Positions 37,981 through 46,808 of a stretch of DNA of 64,000 nt are shown one piece after another. The stretch comes from Nocardia sp. BMG111209. GTDB taxonomy: Bacteria > Actinomycetota > Actinomycetes > Mycobacteriales > Mycobacteriaceae. The notes under the pieces were generated by a model. That model searched no databases and had not been told where the DNA came from. It was given only the letters and a program-made list of their open reading frames with translations. The stretch is taken from contig NZ_KB907307.1 of the NCBI RefSeq assembly GCF_000381925.1, positions 4,774,001 to 4,838,000 on the forward strand, in the 5' to 3' direction. Made by a program: the position numbers and the translations under genes. Each line of letters opens with the position of its first letter. Within the stretch, counting starts at the first letter, position 1.

Positions 37981-39516
37981 ATGGTGGACTGCGTGAGTGC
38001 GAACGGTCTGGACTTCGAGCGCTGTTACCGTGCTGTAGCGACCCGTGACGCCCGATTCGACGGGCAGTTCGTCACAGCGGTGCGCACGACCGGGATCTAC
38101 TGTCGGCCATCCTGTCCTGCTATCACTCCGAAACGCTCGAACGTCACGTTCCTACCCACGGCGGCCGCCGCCCAGCAGAGTGGGTTCCGGGCGTGCCGCC
38201 GCTGCCTCCCCGACGCCGCCCCCGGTTCCCCGCTGTGGAACACCCGCGCCGACCTCGCCGCCCGGGCGATGCGGCTGATCGCCGACGGCGTGATCGAGCG
38301 CGGCGGCGTACCCGCGCTCGCCGACGCCCTCGGCTATTCGCAACGGCAGCTGACCCGGGTGCTGTCCGCGGAACTCGGCGCCGGACCGCTGGCCCTGGCC
38401 CGCGCCCACCGCGCCCACACCGCCCGCCTGCTGATCCAGACCACGCGAATGCCGATGTCCGACATCGCCTTCGCGGCCGGCTTCGCCAGCATCCGGCAGT
38501 TCAACGACACCGTGCGCGAGGTGTTCGCGGTCAGCCCGACCACCCTGCGCGAGGAGTCGCGCCGACTACGCGGCGACGCCATCCCCAACGGCAACGGCCC
38601 GACCGTGAACGGCCTGCTGACGCTGCGCCTGCCCTACCGGGAGCCGCTGGACCGCTCGTGGCTCGAGTGGTTCCTGTCCGCGCACGCGGTACCCGGCCTG
38701 GAGCAGTGGGAGGACGGCACCTACACCCGGGCCCTGCGCACCCCGCACGGTTATGCGACGGTCCGGCTGCAGGTCCTGCCCGGCCACGTCCGCGCCGGCC
38801 TGACCCTGCACGACATGCGCGACCTCGCGCCGACGGTGGCACGGCTGCGGCACCTGCTCGACCTGGACGCCGATCCGGTCGGTATCGACGACGCCCTCGA
38901 CGCCGGAAATCGCCGCGGCCGCATGCCCTTCAGCCCCGGCATCCGGGTGCCGGGCTGCTTCGACGGCCCGGAGTTGTTGCTGCGCACCATGATCGGCCAG
39001 CAGATCTCCGTCTCGGCGGCGACCACCCACACCGCCCGCCTGGTGGAAACCCTCGGCGACCCCATCCCCGGCCCGATGCCGTACCTGTTCCCCTCCGCCG
39101 AGACCATCGCCGAACGCGGCGCCGACGTACTGACCGGCCCGACCCGACGCACCGCCTCGATCATCAACGTCGCCCGCGCCCTCGCCTCCGGCGACCTGGT
39201 CCTGCACTCCGGCCGCACCGCCGCCGACATCCGCCGCGACCTGCTCGCCCTGGACGGTGTCGGCCCCTGGACCGCCGACTACGTGACGATGCGACTGCTC
39301 GCCGACCCCGACATCCTGCTGCACACCGACCTGGTGGTCCGCCGCGGCGCCGCCCTGTTCGGCATCGACCTCGCCGACACCGGCCGCTGGGCCCCCTGGC
39401 GCTCCTACCTGTCCATGCACATGTGGAAGCGTGCCCTGGCCGAACGCACCGCCCCCGCCCGCCTCGGCGCCCCCGCCATGATGAACCGCGGCATGCCCTT
39501 GGCCGCCCGCCGCTGA
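37981..39516 (+). CDS. alkA: Ada (methylphosphotriester)-AraC-AlkA DNA repair fusion
   Basis: A 511-aa repair protein and regulator. An Ada-type zinc domain comes first, with GIYCRPSCPA and FRACRRCLPD supplying the four cysteines, the first being the methyl acceptor. An AraC helix-turn-helix follows (LADALGYSQRQLTRVLSAE, then MSDIAFAAGFASIRQF). The C-terminal half is AlkA: an N-terminal AlkA domain and the helix-hairpin-helix LDGVGPWTADYV, with the catalytic Asp in LHTDLVV. There is no O6-methylguanine transferase domain. The fusion matches mycobacterial AlkA. It removes alkylated bases and probably activates its own gene. The start could also be GTG four codons in. Confidence 0.93.
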   Translation: MVDCVSANGLDFERCYRAVATRDARFDGQFVTAVRTTGIYCRPSCPAITPKRSNVTFLPTAAAAQQSGFRACRRCLPDAAPGSPLWNTRADLAARAMRLIADGVIERGGVPALADALGYSQRQLTRVLSAELGAGPLALARAHRAHTARLLIQTTRMPMSDIAFAAGFASIRQFNDTVREVFAVSPTTLREESRRLRGDAIPNGNGPTVNGLLTLRLPYREPLDRSWLEWFLSAHAVPGLEQWEDGTYTRALRTPHGYATVRLQVLPGHVRAGLTLHDMRDLAPTVARLRHLLDLDADPVGIDDALDAGNRRGRMPFSPGIRVPGCFDGPELLLRTMIGQQISVSAATTHTARLVETLGDPIPGPMPYLFPSAETIAERGADVLTGPTRRTASIINVARALASGDLVLHSGRTAADIRRDLLALDGVGPWTADYVTMRLLADPDILLHTDLVVRRGAALFGIDLADTGRWAPWRSYLSMHMWKRALAERTAPARLGAPAMMNRGMPLAARR

Positions 39517-39639
39517 CGGACGGCGTCGACCGGCAACAAGGGAGTCGCTCGTCCCCTGATCGAGCGAATTCCGTTCCGGTGCAAGCTGTTCGGATCGACG
39601 GTCGACCGGGATGTCGGCGGCCGCCGATAGTGTGGCCTG

Positions 39640-40230
39640 ATGCACGATCAAGCAATCCTCGATGTGCTCGCGACGGATGCCGATCTTGCGGAGGTGATCT
39701 GGCAGGTATGCCGGTTCACGCCGGTCCGGGCGCGCAATGGGATGGACGAAGACTACCGACTCACCTCCGGCCTGCCGCTGACCTCGGTGGCGGGCGACTA
39801 CACCGGCGGCTCGTTCTTCCTCTGCGGCGAACCCGCACCGATCCGTCCGGTGCTCTATGCCTCTTCCGAGGGGTCGGCAGGCGTGATCGGGTACGGCCTC
39901 ACCGAGGCGCTCGAGATCATGAGCGGCCTACCCTCATGGCACGACTGCTTGTCGTTCTCCGGGGGCGGAAACATCGAGGTCATGCGGGCCACGCTCGTAT
40001 CCCAATTGCGCGCCGGTCCAGCGGCCTCCGCGGCAGGCGAGAACTGGGAATCGGCCACCCGCACACTGTCGTTCGACTTCGCCCCGCCCGAGATGCTGCT
40101 GCGCCGGCTGCACGCCGCCATGTGGACCACCAGCCCCGGCTATGAGTTGCTCTGCGATGGAAAGCCGTTCGAGCCGACGTTGTTCGGTCCACTGGACCGG
40201 CCCCGGATGAGCGCACCACCCCGACCGTGA
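39640..40230 (+). CDS. Hypothetical protein, 196 aa
   Basis: Not recognised with confidence. The sequence is protein-like: it holds DYTGGSFFLCGEPAPIRPV, SAGVIGYGLTEALEIMSGLP and a Trp-rich end. The layout has a vague resemblance to SUKH (SMI1/KNR4-like) proteins, which often act as immunity proteins, but no toxin gene is next to it. ATG at 39640 has no strong ribosome site. It follows the AlkA gene by 123 bp and is followed by a gene-free stretch with the 29-bp repeat array. Confidence 0.65.
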   Translation: MHDQAILDVLATDADLAEVIWQVCRFTPVRARNGMDEDYRLTSGLPLTSVAGDYTGGSFFLCGEPAPIRPVLYASSEGSAGVIGYGLTEALEIMSGLPSWHDCLSFSGGGNIEVMRATLVSQLRAGPAASAAGENWESATRTLSFDFAPPEMLLRRLHAAMWTTSPGYELLCDGKPFEPTLFGPLDRPRMSAPPRP

Positions 40231-40382
40231 GATGCCGACGCCGCCGCGAACATCCGAGCGGACGGCGGAGTCGGTGCCGCGCCGCTGTCGGCGGGTCGCC
40301 GGGTGAATGCGGCCCGGGTGAATTCGGCAATGCAGAGCCATGATTCGGTCGGTCGGCTCGGTGCAGTGTCCGTCGCGGACGG

Positions 40383-40887
40383 CCGACATGGCAGATGTCC
40401 CTCACGAACAGCCGACGTGGCCGACGCCCCTCGCAAACGACCGACGTGACGGATACCCATCCCGAGGGGCCGATGTGGCCGAAGCTCCTCACGAGCGGCC
40501 GACGTGACGGACACCCCTCACGAGCGGCCAGCGTGGCGGACGCCCCTCACGAGCGACCGACGTGGCGGCCCCCCTCACGAGCGCCGACGTGGCGGACGCC
40601 GCTCACGAGCGGCCAGCGTGGCGGACGCCCCCTCACTAGCAGCCGACCCCTCGTAAGCGGCCAGCATGGCGGACACCTCTCGCAAGCGGCCAACCTGGCC
40701 GACGCCCATCCCGAGCGACCAGCATGGCGGACGCCCCTCACGACCACGCACGGCCCGCGCGACGACGCCGCGGACGGCCCCCCGCGGCCAGCGTGGCGGA
40801 AACCCCTCGCAAGCGACCGACACGGCTTATGCCCATCCCGAGCAGCCAGCATGGCCGAAACCCATTCCGAGCGGCCGACGTGGCGGT
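40383..40887. repeat. 29-bp tandem repeat array (17 copies)
   Basis: Direct repeats with consensus first half CCGACGTGGCGGACGC and a second half of three types (CTCACGAGCGG, CTCGCAAGCGA, CATCCCGAGCGA). Twelve of 17 copies are exactly 29 bp; others have 30, 27, 25, 21 or 18. A 44-bp unique insert interrupts the array at 40744-40787. The unit is not a multiple of three, so no frame is kept and the array is non-coding. It ends on the sbcC stop codon. There are no spacers, so it is not CRISPR. The core GGCGGACGCC is a short inverted repeat. Confidence 0.9.
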
Positions 40888-43800
40888 TCAAGCGACCGTG
40901 GCGTGTAGGTGGGATCCGGTGGGGGTTCGTACCACGTGCAGGCGGCTGGGGATGCGTTGCCGCATCTCGTCGACGTGGCTGACGATGCCGACCACCCGTC
41001 CGCCGGAACGTAATTCGTCCAGGACGCCCATGACCGCGTCGAGGGTGTCGGCGTCGAGGCTGCCGAAGCCCTCGTCGATGAACAGTGTGTCCAGGACCAG
41101 GCCGCCCGATTCCGCGGCCACCACGTCGGCCAGTCCGAGCGCCAGAGCCAGTGAGGCCATGAAGGTTTCGCCGCCGGACAGGGTTTTCGCCGGGCGGATC
41201 GCTCCGGTGTAGTCGTCGCGGATGTCCAGGCCCAGGCCACCGCGGCGGCCGTGCGAGCCGGCGGCGTCGCTGTGCACGAATTCGTAACGGCCGCCGGACA
41301 TCCGGCGCAGGCGGACCGATCCGGCCAGCGCCACTTCCTCCAGCCGCGCGGCGAGTACATAGGAGCGCAACGACATTCGCCGGTTGTTCTCCCCACGACC
41401 GGCGACCACCTCCGCGAGTCCGGCCAGTTCGTCGTGTGCGCGCTGCATCGGGGCGATGCGGTCCACCGCGGCCCACAGTTGGCCGCCGAGATCCTCCAGC
41501 AGGGTCACCCGTCGGGCCGCCTCCGCATGGCCTGCGACGGCAGTGTCCAGCGCCGCGCGAGTTCGCACGACCAGTGCCTCCGCAGTTTCCGGGTCGCCCG
41601 GTACCGCCGTGGCGGCGGCCTGGATGTCCGGCTCCGCCAGCACTGCCTCGGCGTAGGCGCGGGTGCGGTCGGCGGCGGCCAGCTCCGCATCGATCACCGT
41701 CTGCTGCTGCGGGGTTCGAGTGGCCGCGTCGACCACCCCCGCGTGGCTGCTCAGTACGGCGTAATCGGGTTCGCTCGCGCCGGCTGCCACCACAGTGCCG
41801 GGCCCGGTGATCAGGCCGGATGCGCGTCCGAGCTGTTCCACCCGGCGTGCCGCCGTCAGCAGTTGGTCCCGTGCGGTCGCCGATTCGGCACGGGCCTCGC
41901 GCAGTTCCGAGGCTTCCCGGACCAGCGCCTCCAGCCGGGCTCGCCGCCGCTCCACGGTGCCGTCGGCTCCGGCGGCGAGCCGCAGTCGCTCGGTGAGTTC
42001 GGCCGAACGCCGATCCGCCGCCACGATTCCGGCGGCGACCGCCGTTGCCCGGCCTTCCAGTTCGCGCAGCTCATCCTGCAGCCGTGTTTCCTCGCTGCGC
42101 AGGCGGGCCAGTGCGACGGTCAGATCGTCGGTGCGTGCGGCCGCGGCCCGCGCCGCATCGTGGCGTTGCGTGATGTCGGTCAGCGTGACGGCCAGTTCCG
42201 CTCGGTCGACGTCGCCGCCGCGCTCCACCAGCACCTCGATCTGCCGTGCCAGATCGGTACTGCGCGCCAGGGCACGATCGCGTGCACCCTCCGCGGCCCG
42301 TTCGGCCGCCACGGCTCTTTCCTCGTCCTCCTTGGTCGCCGTGGTCGCCGCCGTGCTCGCCGGGGCCGGATGCTCCAGCGAACCGCATACGGCACAAGGC
42401 ATTCCGTCGTCGAGCGCGCCGGCCAGCTCCGCGGCCATGCCCGCGAGCCGCCGTTCCCGGACATCGAGTGTGCGTTCCCGGGCGTCCACATGCGCTACCC
42501 GTGCGGCCTCGTACTCGGCGCGAGCCGGCTCCGATTGCGCTCGGCGCTCGACCAATTCGATCGCGGCCCGCGCGGCGGTGCGCAACCGTTCGCTCTCCGC
42601 CGACAACCCGGGCAGCGCCGCCAGCGCGTCCGAGGACTCCCGCAGCCGCGTCTCGGCCGTCCGGATCTCCTCCGGCAACTGCGCGTGTCGCTGACCACAC
42701 CGCTCCAGCCGCGCGGCGACTTTCCCCTGCTCCCCGCGCAATTCGGCCAGTTCCCGGGCCAGCCGTTCCGCCGACTCTGCGTCGGCCCGCACCTCGTCCA
42801 GGGCCCCGATCTGCGCGGACCAACGGGCAATGGCCACCACCAACCCGGAGGTCCGCTCCCCCACCGGTTCCGAACCGGCTTCGGCCGCAATCGGGTCACC
42901 CGAACCGTCGGACGCCTCGCCCAGCGCGGACTTCTCGGCCGTGTCTCGCATCGACGCCGAAACGTCGATTGCGTCAAGCTCCGGTCGGGGCACATCATCC
43001 GAAATCCGTTCGGCACCCGCCTCGCCCGGAACTCCCGACTCGACCGGCACACGTTGCCCGGCCACTGTGGATCCCGCGGTCCCGACAAGCTCCGAATCGG
43101 TTGCGGCACCTCGCAGTTCACCGTGCAAGTTCGCCTTCACCCCGGCCGACTCCGACGAGTCACCGGTCCCGCCCGCCGAGGACAAGTCACCGGAGTCGCT
43201 CGCAGATGCCGAATCACCGGCCTCACCCACCGCCGCCGAGTCACCGGTCTCGCTGACCGCTGCATCGACCAGGACGGCATCCATGGCGAACAGGCCGGGC
43301 TCGTCATCGCTGGGTTCCCAGAGAAGAGCAGCCTCGTCGACTCGACGAGGCCGGTCGTCGGCGGTGCGCCGAGCGTTCTTCCGGCCGCGTGCGGCCTTCT
43401 TGCGCCCCGCCGGGGGCTGCTCGCCCGGATCGACTTCCTGCGAAACCATCTGTGGCGCAGCAGAATTACGATCGATCTCATCGATCGCGACCGAGAACAG
43501 TTCGAGTTCGATCACGCCGGAAGAAGCCTCCGGCGAGCGCACACCCTGGGTGAGCGTCGTCCGATCGTCCGTCGAGCCATCTGATGCGCCGGACGAAACA
43601 TCTTTGTGCACAGAAGGTTTCGGAGGGATTCCGAGATCATGCCCCTGCGCGGGCCTGGAGTCCTCGGCTGACGAGTCGCCGACCGCACTCGCAAGCCCTG
43701 GGCTCTCAACGGACGAGTCGCCAGCCGAAAAGGCAAGTTCGGAGTTCTCGGCGGACAAATTGCCGACCTCACTCGCAAGCCCGGAGCCATCGATGGGCGA

Positions 43801-45363
43801 GGCACCAGCCGAACTCGCAAGTCCAGAGTCTTCGACGGACGAGTCGCCGACCGAACTCACAAGGCCAAGGTCCGCTACAGACGAGGCGCCAGCCGAACTG
43901 GCAAGCCTGGAGCCTTCGACGGATGAGTCCTCGACCGCACTCGCAAGTCCGGAGCCCTCGACGGACGAGTTGTCGACCGGATCCGCCACCTCGACAGTGC
44001 TCACATCGAGCGTGCGCACTTCTGCGGACCCGGACTCGACCGGCGGGTTCTGTCCTTTCGAAAGCTCTTTGCGTTCACCGTGTTTCGAGTGGTCGCCGCT
44101 CTGTCGAACAAGCGCGGTGTCGGCGGCGGTGACGAGAACAGCAGATCTCGTTCCCGCGCCGACAGCGGACGTCGTGTCCCGCTCGGCCCGGAGGTCCGTG
44201 CTCGCCGATTCCGCGGTGACGAGAGCGGTGAGGTCCGGGGCCAGCTCGGTGCCCGCGAGTTCGTTCGCCGCCAGATCTGCTGCGGCCCATGATGTTCCGG
44301 CGAGTTCGGCGCTCGGCGGTTCGAGCAGGCGGGTGGCGAGGGTTTCGGCGCGGGTGCGGGTCTCGTCGGTGCGCCGGCGATGGGTCACCGCGGCGGTGCG
44401 GGCGTCGCCGAGAGCGGTGGCCACGGGTTCGGCGCGGCGCGCCCGATCCAGTTCGTCTCGCAGCGCGGTGTGGTGTGGTGTGGCGGCGCGATGCGTTTCG
44501 AGTTGGGTGCGGGCGGCGGTGAGGCGGCGGTGCAGGTCGTGCAGGCGGCGTTGTTCCTCGGCGGCGGTCTGGGCCCGGCTCGACTCGGCTTGGCAGCGTT
44601 CGAGTTCCGTCGCGGCGGTGGCGACCGTGGTGCGCGCGGTGTCCAGGAGTTGCTGTGACCAGTCGACCGACTCGAGCGGGCCGACGGTTTCGGTCGCGCT
44701 CAGGCCCGCGGCGACACCGACCTGGGCTACCAACCGGTCGATGTGTTGGCGGTGGGTCTCCACCTCGGCGCCGCTCTCCCGCCGCCGATTCGCGAGCCAC
44801 TGTTCGGCGGTGCCGAAACGTTCGGTGTCGAACAGCTTTTCCAGCAGGCGTTCGCGATCCTCGTTGTCCGAGCGCAGGAATCGGGCGAAATCGCCCTGCG
44901 GCAACAGCACCACCTGGAAGAACTGATCGGCGCTCATGCCGAGCAGGCGGTTCACCTCGTCACCGATGTCCGGGATCCGGGACAGGTGCGGCCCGCGGCC
45001 GTCGAGCCATTCCAGTGTGGCGGTGGCGTTCTCGTCGGTCCAGCCGGTGCCGCGCTTCTTGGGACGCCGGAATTCCGGGGTGCGGATCAGCCGCAAGCGC
45101 CGACCGCCGAGCGTCGCCTCCAGCGACACCCGGGGAGGCGTCTGCGCGTCGGCATGATCGGAGTGCAGCCGCTTGCTCTCTCCGCGGGCCCCGGGCACGC
45201 GACCGTACAACGCGAAGGCTATGGCATCCAGCACCGTCGTCTTGCCCGCACCGGTCTGCCCGTGCAACAGGAACAGTCCGTCCGCGCCGAGTTCGTCGAA
45301 ATCGACGATCGAGGTCTCGGCGAACGGGCCGAATGCCGTCATCTCCAGCCGATGCAGCCTCAC
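40888..45363 (-). CDS. sbcC: Exonuclease subunit SbcC with large repeat-rich insertion
   Basis: An SMC-like DNA repair ATPase of the Mre11-Rad50-type SbcCD nuclease. Walker A is GQTGAGKTT at residues 35-43; the zinc hook is CAVC at 990-993; the ABC signature LSGGETFMASLALALG lies near 1393, with the Walker B region VLDTLFIDEGFG after it. The protein has 1491 aa where about 1000 is usual. The excess is an in-frame insertion at residues about 385-845 on the N-terminal coiled-coil arm. It has eight 14-residue repeats, then acidic Ser/Gly/Glu-rich sequence and Lys/Arg patches. GC is lower in the insertion than in the rest. GTG at 45363 is the start. Confidence 0.94.
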   Translation of the reverse strand: MRLHRLEMTAFGPFAETSIVDFDELGADGLFLLHGQTGAGKTTVLDAIAFALYGRVPGARGESKRLHSDHADAQTPPRVSLEATLGGRRLRLIRTPEFRRPKKRGTGWTDENATATLEWLDGRGPHLSRIPDIGDEVNRLLGMSADQFFQVVLLPQGDFARFLRSDNEDRERLLEKLFDTERFGTAEQWLANRRRESGAEVETHRQHIDRLVAQVGVAAGLSATETVGPLESVDWSQQLLDTARTTVATAATELERCQAESSRAQTAAEEQRRLHDLHRRLTAARTQLETHRAATPHHTALRDELDRARRAEPVATALGDARTAAVTHRRRTDETRTRAETLATRLLEPPSAELAGTSWAAADLAANELAGTELAPDLTALVTAESASTDLRAERDTTSAVGAGTRSAVLVTAADTALVRQSGDHSKHGERKELSKGQNPPVESGSAEVRTLDVSTVEVADPVDNSSVEGSGLASAVEDSSVEGSRLASSAGASSVADLGLVSSVGDSSVEDSGLASSAGASPIDGSGLASEVGNLSAENSELAFSAGDSSVESPGLASAVGDSSAEDSRPAQGHDLGIPPKPSVHKDVSSGASDGSTDDRTTLTQGVRSPEASSGVIELELFSVAIDEIDRNSAAPQMVSQEVDPGEQPPAGRKKAARGRKNARRTADDRPRRVDEAALLWEPSDDEPGLFAMDAVLVDAAVSETGDSAAVGEAGDSASASDSGDLSSAGGTGDSSESAGVKANLHGELRGAATDSELVGTAGSTVAGQRVPVESGVPGEAGAERISDDVPRPELDAIDVSASMRDTAEKSALGEASDGSGDPIAAEAGSEPVGERTSGLVVAIARWSAQIGALDEVRADAESAERLARELAELRGEQGKVAARLERCGQRHAQLPEEIRTAETRLRESSDALAALPGLSAESERLRTAARAAIELVERRAQSEPARAEYEAARVAHVDARERTLDVRERRLAGMAAELAGALDDGMPCAVCGSLEHPAPASTAATTATKEDEERAVAAERAAEGARDRALARSTDLARQIEVLVERGGDVDRAELAVTLTDITQRHDAARAAAARTDDLTVALARLRSEETRLQDELRELEGRATAVAAGIVAADRRSAELTERLRLAAGADGTVERRRARLEALVREASELREARAESATARDQLLTAARRVEQLGRASGLITGPGTVVAAGASEPDYAVLSSHAGVVDAATRTPQQQTVIDAELAAADRTRAYAEAVLAEPDIQAAATAVPGDPETAEALVVRTRAALDTAVAGHAEAARRVTLLEDLGGQLWAAVDRIAPMQRAHDELAGLAEVVAGRGENNRRMSLRSYVLAARLEEVALAGSVRLRRMSGGRYEFVHSDAAGSHGRRGGLGLDIRDDYTGAIRPAKTLSGGETFMASLALALGLADVVAAESGGLVLDTLFIDEGFGSLDADTLDAVMGVLDELRSGGRVVGIVSHVDEMRQRIPSRLHVVRTPTGSHLHATVA
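43690..43985 (-). repeat. 42-bp tandem repeat within sbcC
   Basis: Eight in-frame units of 14 codons encode variants of DSSVEGSGLASAVG, for instance DSSVEGSRLASSAG, DSSVEDSGLASSAG and DSSVESPGLASAVG. They occupy residues about 459-558 of SbcC. Related GDSA-type units recur further along the insertion. Confidence 0.82.
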
Positions 45364-45445
45364 GCGCGCCCACCCGTGGCGCCGCCGCCACTCGGACCCG
45401 CCACTATGGAGCGGTCCGCGCCTGCCGCGTCGGGCTCCCGGCCGC

Positions 45446-46627
45446 TCATGCCGTCAGCCCTTCGACCAGAGCGGTGGCGGCCACCGCCTCGGTGGCGCGC
45501 TCGGCGGTGGCGGTGGCGAGCGCGCGTTCCAGCCACCGCATCTCGCCGGGGGTGGGTGTGCCGCGGACGTCGGTGAGGAAGCTGTGCGCCACTTCGCTGT
45601 CGCGGCGGCCGTGCACGCGCTCGCGGTAGCGCAGTTCCGGATTGCCCTCCGGCCGTGACCATTCCACGTGTACGGCGTGCGGGAAGCGTTCGCGCAGCCG
45701 GCGCAAGCCGTCGACCGGGCGCGCATGGTCGGTGAGCTGTGCGGAGACGTAGTGGTCCTCGGCCTCGGCGTGGCCGGGATCGGTGAGCAGCCGGTCGAGT
45801 TCGCCGGTGAGCTGGGTCAGTCCGCGCACCCGCGGAATCTCGTGCCGCACCACTTCTTTCAGACCGTCGCCGTCCAGATCCAGCACCCACACCGCCTTCC
45901 GGTGCGAACGCTCGCCGAACGAGTACGGCAGCGGGGAACCGCTGTAGCGCACCGACTCCGACAGCACCTGCGGCGAATGCAGGTGTCCCAGGGCCACATA
46001 GTCGATGCCGTCGAAGGCGCCGAGCGGCACCGTCTCCACGCCGCCGACCGAGATGGACCGCTCCGAACCGGTCGCCTCGCCGCCGACCACGAAGGCGTGC
46101 GCGAGGATCACCGACCGCGGATTGCCACGGCGGTCGAGGTCGGCCCGGATCCGGGTCATGGCCGCCGCCAGGATGTCCGCATGCGAGCGAGCCTGCGGCA
46201 CCTGCAGTTCCACCCGGGTGATCTCCGGTTCCAGATACGGGATGCCGTAACAGGCGATCTCGCCGAACTCGTCGGACAGCAGCACCGGCCGGTCGACATC
46301 CGCCACCGTGGTGCGCAGATGCAGCCCGCCCGCCGCCGCGAAACTGCCCAGCGCGCCGAGCCGGGTCGGCGAATCGTGATTGCCGGAGGTGGCGACGATC
46401 ACCGCGCCCGCCGCGCGGATCGCCTCGAAACCCCGATTGCACACGGCGATCGCCTCCGCGCCGGGAATCGACCGGTCGTACACGTCACCGGGCACGAGTA
46501 CGACATCGACCCGCTGCTCGGCCACGATCTCGGCGAGGTACTCCAGCGAACGTGCCTGGTCCACAAGCAGATCCACGCCGTGGAAGGTACGGCCGATATG
46601 CCAGTCCGACGTGTGCAGCATCCGCAT
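45446..46627 (-). CDS. sbcD: Exonuclease subunit SbcD (Mre11-like)
   Basis: The 393-aa metallophosphoesterase subunit of SbcCD, which cuts hairpins and covalently blocked DNA ends. Phosphoesterase motifs are visible: LHTSDWHIGR (motif I), VPGDVYDR (II), TSGNHDSPTR (III), HAFVVGG and YVALGHLHSPQ (IV-V). The length is normal. ATG at 46627 starts MRMLHTSD; an ATG two codons later is possible. It is upstream of sbcC with an 82-bp gap, longer than usual for this pair, and is divergent from rmuC. Confidence 0.95.
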   Translation of the reverse strand: MRMLHTSDWHIGRTFHGVDLLVDQARSLEYLAEIVAEQRVDVVLVPGDVYDRSIPGAEAIAVCNRGFEAIRAAGAVIVATSGNHDSPTRLGALGSFAAAGGLHLRTTVADVDRPVLLSDEFGEIACYGIPYLEPEITRVELQVPQARSHADILAAAMTRIRADLDRRGNPRSVILAHAFVVGGEATGSERSISVGGVETVPLGAFDGIDYVALGHLHSPQVLSESVRYSGSPLPYSFGERSHRKAVWVLDLDGDGLKEVVRHEIPRVRGLTQLTGELDRLLTDPGHAEAEDHYVSAQLTDHARPVDGLRRLRERFPHAVHVEWSRPEGNPELRYRERVHGRRDSEVAHSFLTDVRGTPTPGEMRWLERALATATAERATEAVAATALVEGLTA

Positions 46628-46808
46628 GCCGCGAAACCGTAGGCGATGGCACCGACAAATTCGAAACCGGCACTCCGCGCTGTCCCAATTACGACCCCGA
46701 TTACGATGCCCGCTCCGCGCCACCGGTTTCGGCGGGCACCGCGTGTCGACGCCCGAGGGTTGCCGGGTTGCCGGAACTTGTCGGAGGCATGGGGCACTAT
46801 CTGCACCC

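Noticed and set aside
40383..40887. CRISPR array
   Set aside because: Repeats of about 29 bp have CRISPR-like length, but they are contiguous with no unique spacers and no cas genes are near.
40395..40982. Plus-strand ORF of 195 aa across the 29-bp array
   Set aside because: The period is not a multiple of three, the frame wanders through the units, there is no ribosome site, and its end lies antisense within sbcC.
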